A DNA stretch of 36,631 nucleotides from Spirochaetota bacterium (lineage in GTDB: Bacteria > Spirochaetota > Spirochaetia > Treponematales > UBA12059), in assembly GCA_029560805.1 (NCBI GenBank), contig JAKQKE010000006.1, positions 1 to 36,631 of the forward strand, given 5' to 3'. This document shows positions 33,277 to 36,631 of this stretch, piece after piece (position 1 is the stretch's first letter; every line of letters starts with the position of its first letter). The position numbers and the translations under genes were made by a program. The notes below the pieces were generated by a model. The model saw nothing but the letters and a program-made list of their open reading frames with translations, was not told the DNA's origin and did no database searches.

Positions 33277-35541
33277 ATGGCTAGGATCAAAGGAGCTGAA
33301 ACGATATACGAGGCTGCGCGGGCGTGGGGCGAGGCGTGCCTCGTCGGGGACGGGTCGCTGTTCGGCAGCGAGCGGCTCTGGACGGCCGAGCGCCTGGCAG
33401 AGCTTAAGCGGCTATATATAGACCGTCCGGACGAATCGGATCGTTCGTTCATGGACAAGCTCGAGGACCAGCTGGCAGACGGCTCGCCCGAGTCCAAGCG
33501 ACTCGCCGCCGAGCTCTTCTGGCCCATATTGCTCTTTACATCGGCACAGAAGCCGGCGACCAAAATCGTGAAGATGCGCCGTGTCTGGCAGTGGTCAGGC
33601 TCGTCCTTCCCCGAGGACCTCCCTATGCTCGTCCCGTCGCTGCTCGCGGGCATAGGCAGCGCCGGACCAGCCTTGAACAATCTCTTCTGGCTCGAGTATG
33701 CCTTCGCCATCAGGCTGTTCCTAGCTATCAAGGCCAAGCCCGCGTCGGAGCGGCGGGAACTGCTGGCGGATGGCTGGGCCTTTGCGGCATTCATGGACGG
33801 GCTGGACGAGGCCCATGGTCGTCAATGCTACCACATGCTCGCGCATCTCCTCTTTCCCGATTTCTTCGAACGGATCGCGAGCCGTAGCCACAAGGCGGCT
33901 ATCGTCAATACCTTCGGCCAGGAACCTGCGCCAGGATGGCACGAGCGCCTGGCTACGGACAAGACGCTCTACGAGATTCGGCTGGGGCTCACGCCCGAGC
34001 ATGGCCAAGACTTCGATTATTACGATGATACGAAGTTGCACGACGCCTGGTACCAAGCATCGGGCGAGAGCGACGACCAGGAATCAAGCGCCCTCGTCCA
34101 AGCTCCGACGAGCCTACCGTCCCGCTACTCGGGCGCGCGCTTCTGGGCCATCGGCGCTGGCGTCGACGGGAAGCTCTGGATGAGCTTCAAGGACGAAGGC
34201 TTCATCGCGCTCGGCTTCGACCGATACGGCCAGGATATCGGCGCCGCTACGCGCAACGAGATCTACGAGCGTCTCCTGTCCCTCGGCGGGGGTACCCATA
34301 AGCCGACGAACGACGCCCTGGCGCTCTACGAGTTCGCCAGCGTCATGAAGGAAGGCGACTACGTCTTCGCCAAGCAGGGCCGCTCCACCATCCTGGGATT
34401 CGGCCGAGTGAGCTCGGCCTACCGGTTCCAGCCCGGCAACAGCGGCTCTTCGCATCGCCGGACGGTCGAATGGCTCAGGATCGGCCCGTGGCAGCTGCCT
34501 CCCGAGCGGCGCATCACCACGAAGAGCCTGACTGAATTCACGAGCTACACCGCCTGGTTGGCCTTCGCCCTGGCCCTCGTCGGCGAGACCGCCGTCCATG
34601 CGGCAGCCGAAGTCGCCGCGAACGCGCCTCTAGCCTACGAAGCGGGCGGAGCGGCCCGCTTCTACGGTATCGAGGACCTCGTAGCCGACGGGGCCTTCCT
34701 CGACAGGTCGGAGATAGAAGAGGCGCTCCGCTCCTGGGACGACAAGGCCAACCTCCTCGTATCGGGCCCCCCCGGTACGGGCAAGAGCTGGCTGGCCGCC
34801 CGCTTGTCGTGGATCAAGCTCGGGGGCGACGACCCGGACCGACTCCTCCGGGTCCAGTTCCATCAATCCTACGCGTACGAGGACTTCGTGCGCGGCTGGA
34901 AACCGGGAGCCGGCTCTTTCGAACTGAGGGACGGCCCCTTCCTCCGCTTCTGCGAGTTGGCGCGCGGCGATCCGAACCGGCCCTACGTCGTCCTGATCGA
35001 GGAGATCAACCGGGGCGACATCTCGCGCATCTTCGGCGAGCTGTTCTTCCTGCTCGAGAAGGACAAGCGGGAGAGCCGCTACGCCGTACGCCTCTCCTGC
35101 GTCAAGGACGGCGAGCCGCCGTTCTTCATACCGCCGAACCTCCTGCTCGTCGGTACCATGAACACCGCGGACCGTTCCATAGCCCTCGTAGACTACGCGC
35201 TCAGGCGGCGCTTCGCCGAGCTACCGCTCAAGCCCGCCTTCGAGCGGGACGCGTTCTCCGACTACATGGCCGGGGAGACGATGCAGGCGACGGAAGCGCT
35301 CATCGCCAGGATTGTAGACTCCATGACCGCGTTGAATAAGGAGATAGACCGGGACCCCAACCTCGGCGCTGGCTACGCCATAGGCCACAGCTACTTCGCC
35401 TCGGCGCCCGAGGTCGAAGCCGAGCTGGACGAGGACTGGTATAGGTCGGTCGTGAGGACTCAGATCATCCCCACCCTCGAGGAATACTGGTTCGACAAGC
35501 GGGACAAGGTCGACGCATGGCGACAGAGACTGCTCGCGTAG
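33277..35541 (+). CDS. mcrB: McrB-like AAA+ GTPase of modification-dependent restriction system
   Basis: 754 aa motor subunit of a type IV, modification-dependent restriction system. Residues about 1-280 are a helical domain of unclear function with CYHMLAHLLFPDFFERIASR followed by SHKAAIVNTF. Residues about 300-420 resemble an EVE/PUA-like modified-base reader (RFWAIGAGVDGKLWMSFKDE, EGDYVFAKQGRSTILGFGRV). The McrB-type AAA+ domain follows: Walker A GPPGTGKS (497-504), Walker B VVLIEEINRGD (571-581) and the family signature GTMNTADRS (626-634). The ATG at 33277 has GGAGG 6 bases before it; a GTG 23 codons upstream lies in the structured leader. Overlaps mcrC by 25 nt. Confidence 0.92.
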   Translation: MARIKGAETIYEAARAWGEACLVGDGSLFGSERLWTAERLAELKRLYIDRPDESDRSFMDKLEDQLADGSPESKRLAAELFWPILLFTSAQKPATKIVKMRRVWQWSGSSFPEDLPMLVPSLLAGIGSAGPALNNLFWLEYAFAIRLFLAIKAKPASERRELLADGWAFAAFMDGLDEAHGRQCYHMLAHLLFPDFFERIASRSHKAAIVNTFGQEPAPGWHERLATDKTLYEIRLGLTPEHGQDFDYYDDTKLHDAWYQASGESDDQESSALVQAPTSLPSRYSGARFWAIGAGVDGKLWMSFKDEGFIALGFDRYGQDIGAATRNEIYERLLSLGGGTHKPTNDALALYEFASVMKEGDYVFAKQGRSTILGFGRVSSAYRFQPGNSGSSHRRTVEWLRIGPWQLPPERRITTKSLTEFTSYTAWLAFALALVGETAVHAAAEVAANAPLAYEAGGAARFYGIEDLVADGAFLDRSEIEEALRSWDDKANLLVSGPPGTGKSWLAARLSWIKLGGDDPDRLLRVQFHQSYAYEDFVRGWKPGAGSFELRDGPFLRFCELARGDPNRPYVVLIEEINRGDISRIFGELFFLLEKDKRESRYAVRLSCVKDGEPPFFIPPNLLLVGTMNTADRSIALVDYALRRRFAELPLKPAFERDAFSDYMAGETMQATEALIARIVDSMTALNKEIDRDPNLGAGYAIGHSYFASAPEVEAELDEDWYRSVVRTQIIPTLEEYWFDKRDKVDAWRQRLLA

Positions 35542-36572
35542 AGCTATCGAGCCGCGCCCTCTATTTCCTGCTCTGCTACGCGGCCGACCTGTACGATCCG
35601 CACGACGAGCTCCTCTCAGGCGAGCTCGACTCCTGCTCGCCGATCGACCTTCCGACGCTGGCCCTGAGCGCTGCGGCCGCTACCGTGCTTCGGCGCGGCG
35701 CTCGGCGGGTGTATCGCCGCTCGGTCTACGAGGGACCCGCCGTCCGCGGCAGGCTGGACCTGGGCGCCACCATGACCCTGGATCTCGGTCGTGGCGCGCA
35801 CGCCGTTTCAGTCGTGGGCGAGCTGTCACCCGACTGTCCGCAAAACCGCGTCATCAAGACCGCCCTATCCGTGGTCGCCGCCTGCCCCGGACTCGCTCCC
35901 AAGAGCCGCGAACGCGCCGGAGCCATGAAGCGAGCCTTTCCAGGCTCGCCGTATTCGACGATAGCCGAGGCCAGGCGCGCGCTCCGCGAGGTTCGCCTAG
36001 CGCGCGGGGAGGCTGGCTACCGCCGCGCCCTGTTCTGGGCCGGCCTCGTGCTGCGATCTACCATGCCGGACGCCGGCGCCTATCGCCTCGACGATCCCCT
36101 CGATGATAGGCGCTATCTCGACCGAGCCTTCGAGAGCCTCGTTCGCGGGGCGCTCCGGGAGTCGCTCGATGGCGTCGCGATAGTCAGGCGCGACCGGTTC
36201 CGATGGACCCCGCCCGACCAGTACCGATCGAGCCTCGTTCCAGTCATGGAGACCGACGTCACCGTACGAGGCCCCGAGCGCTGCGTCGTCGTCGACGCCA
36301 AGTACTACGGCCAGGCGCTCGTCGTCGGCAGGCACGGCTCGACGCAGCTCCGATCGTCGCACCTCTATCAGATAGCCTCGTACCTGCGCGTCCTCCGGCG
36401 CCGCGACTCGCGTCATCGCCTATGGTCCGCCTGCCTCGTCTACGCCCGCTCGGGAGAGTCCTTCGACCACCGCGTCGATCTCGGCGACTTCAGCCTCCGC
36501 GCCCTCGGCCTCGACCTCGAACGCCCGCCCCGCGAGATCCTGGACGAGCTCGCCGGCGTCTGGAGCGAATAA
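35517..36572 (+). CDS. mcrC: McrC-like PD-(D/E)xK nuclease subunit
   Basis: 351 aa, close to E. coli McrC (348). Opens with the typical LYFLLCYAADLYDPHDELL stretch; the nuclease core near the C-terminus reads PVMETDVTV, then RCVVVDAKYYGQ, giving D247 and D260-A-K262 as likely catalytic residues, and LYQIASYLRV follows. It cuts DNA when activated by McrB translocation/GTP hydrolysis. Its ATG lies within the end of mcrB (25-nt overlap), and no methyltransferase gene is near, as expected for a restriction system that attacks modified DNA. Confidence 0.9.
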   Translation: MATETARVELSSRALYFLLCYAADLYDPHDELLSGELDSCSPIDLPTLALSAAAATVLRRGARRVYRRSVYEGPAVRGRLDLGATMTLDLGRGAHAVSVVGELSPDCPQNRVIKTALSVVAACPGLAPKSRERAGAMKRAFPGSPYSTIAEARRALREVRLARGEAGYRRALFWAGLVLRSTMPDAGAYRLDDPLDDRRYLDRAFESLVRGALRESLDGVAIVRRDRFRWTPPDQYRSSLVPVMETDVTVRGPERCVVVDAKYYGQALVVGRHGSTQLRSSHLYQIASYLRVLRRRDSRHRLWSACLVYARSGESFDHRVDLGDFSLRALGLDLERPPREILDELAGVWSE

Positions 36573-36631
36573 TTCCATTCCACTTTCCATACTTTTTCCC
36601 TTGACAACCAGCCGAAGCGGGAACGTAAGTA
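36573..36631. other. Right-edge intergenic tail
   Basis: 59 bp after mcrC. T-rich with a TTGACA at 36601-36606 that matches a -35 box; the window ends before a -10 could be judged (the 17-base position reads about cgtaag, not a -10). Confidence 0.3.

Noticed and set aside
36601-36630. Promoter beginning TTGACA at the right edge
   Set aside because: No -10 box at 16-18 bases within the window, so only the -35 match can be stated.
1-36631. CRISPR arrays, tRNA or rRNA genes, transposases
   Set aside because: No repeated 23-40 bp units with spacers, no cloverleaf-like clusters or rRNA segments, and no transposase or integrase motifs were noticed on either strand.

Overview
The window is GC-rich bacterial chromosomal DNA, most likely from a spirochaete (Spirochaetales/Treponema-like; inferred). 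The main reason is the pair of archaeal-length phenylalanyl-tRNA synthetase subunits, PheS of about 517 aa and PheT of 567 aa, a PheRS type known from archaea and spirochaetes. A very long LptD-like protein, a hexameric glutamate dehydrogenase and the TlyC-YbeY-HD hydrolase block fit the same picture. No rRNA, tRNA, CRISPR array or transposase was seen.

Layout. (1) 1-8632, minus strand: tetR regulator, a 988-aa receiver/PPDK-N fusion, pheS, pheT and an acyl-CoA synthetase cut by the left edge. (2) 8632-10086: tetR and a MATE exporter diverge from a compact, almost symmetric promoter/operator. (3) 10078-18004: a response regulator/histidine kinase pair (minus) faces a tolC-like/membrane fusion/RND efflux operon (plus) that ends with a small PII-like protein; a strong bidirectional terminator follows. 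(4) 18170-19516: gdhA with its own recognisable promoter. (5) 31009-19734, minus strand: rsgA, lptD, phoH, 7TM-HD phosphohydrolase, ybeY, tlyC and a TPR lipoprotein-like/periplasmic protein; the phoH-to-TPR part is tightly coupled by stop/start overlaps. (6) 31010-36631: accessory, defence-like DNA holding a small HNH nuclease, an Mrr-like restriction gene broken by an in-frame TAA, and an intact mcrBC-type modification-dependent restriction pair.

How the genes work together. Region 5 combines ribosome maturation (RsgA, YbeY), an RNA-linked ATPase (PhoH), probable cyclic-di-AMP turnover (HD protein) and envelope biogenesis (LptD). Regions 2 and 3 are two efflux systems, each next to its probable regulator. 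Region 6 looks like an island at the edge of core genes, with one working-looking restriction system and one decayed one. The points most worth a second look are the receiver-PPDK fusion, the nonsense-interrupted restriction gene, the SAP-like motif inside the LptD N-terminus, the micro-ORF upstream of rsgA and the minus-strand terminator upstream of mcrB.
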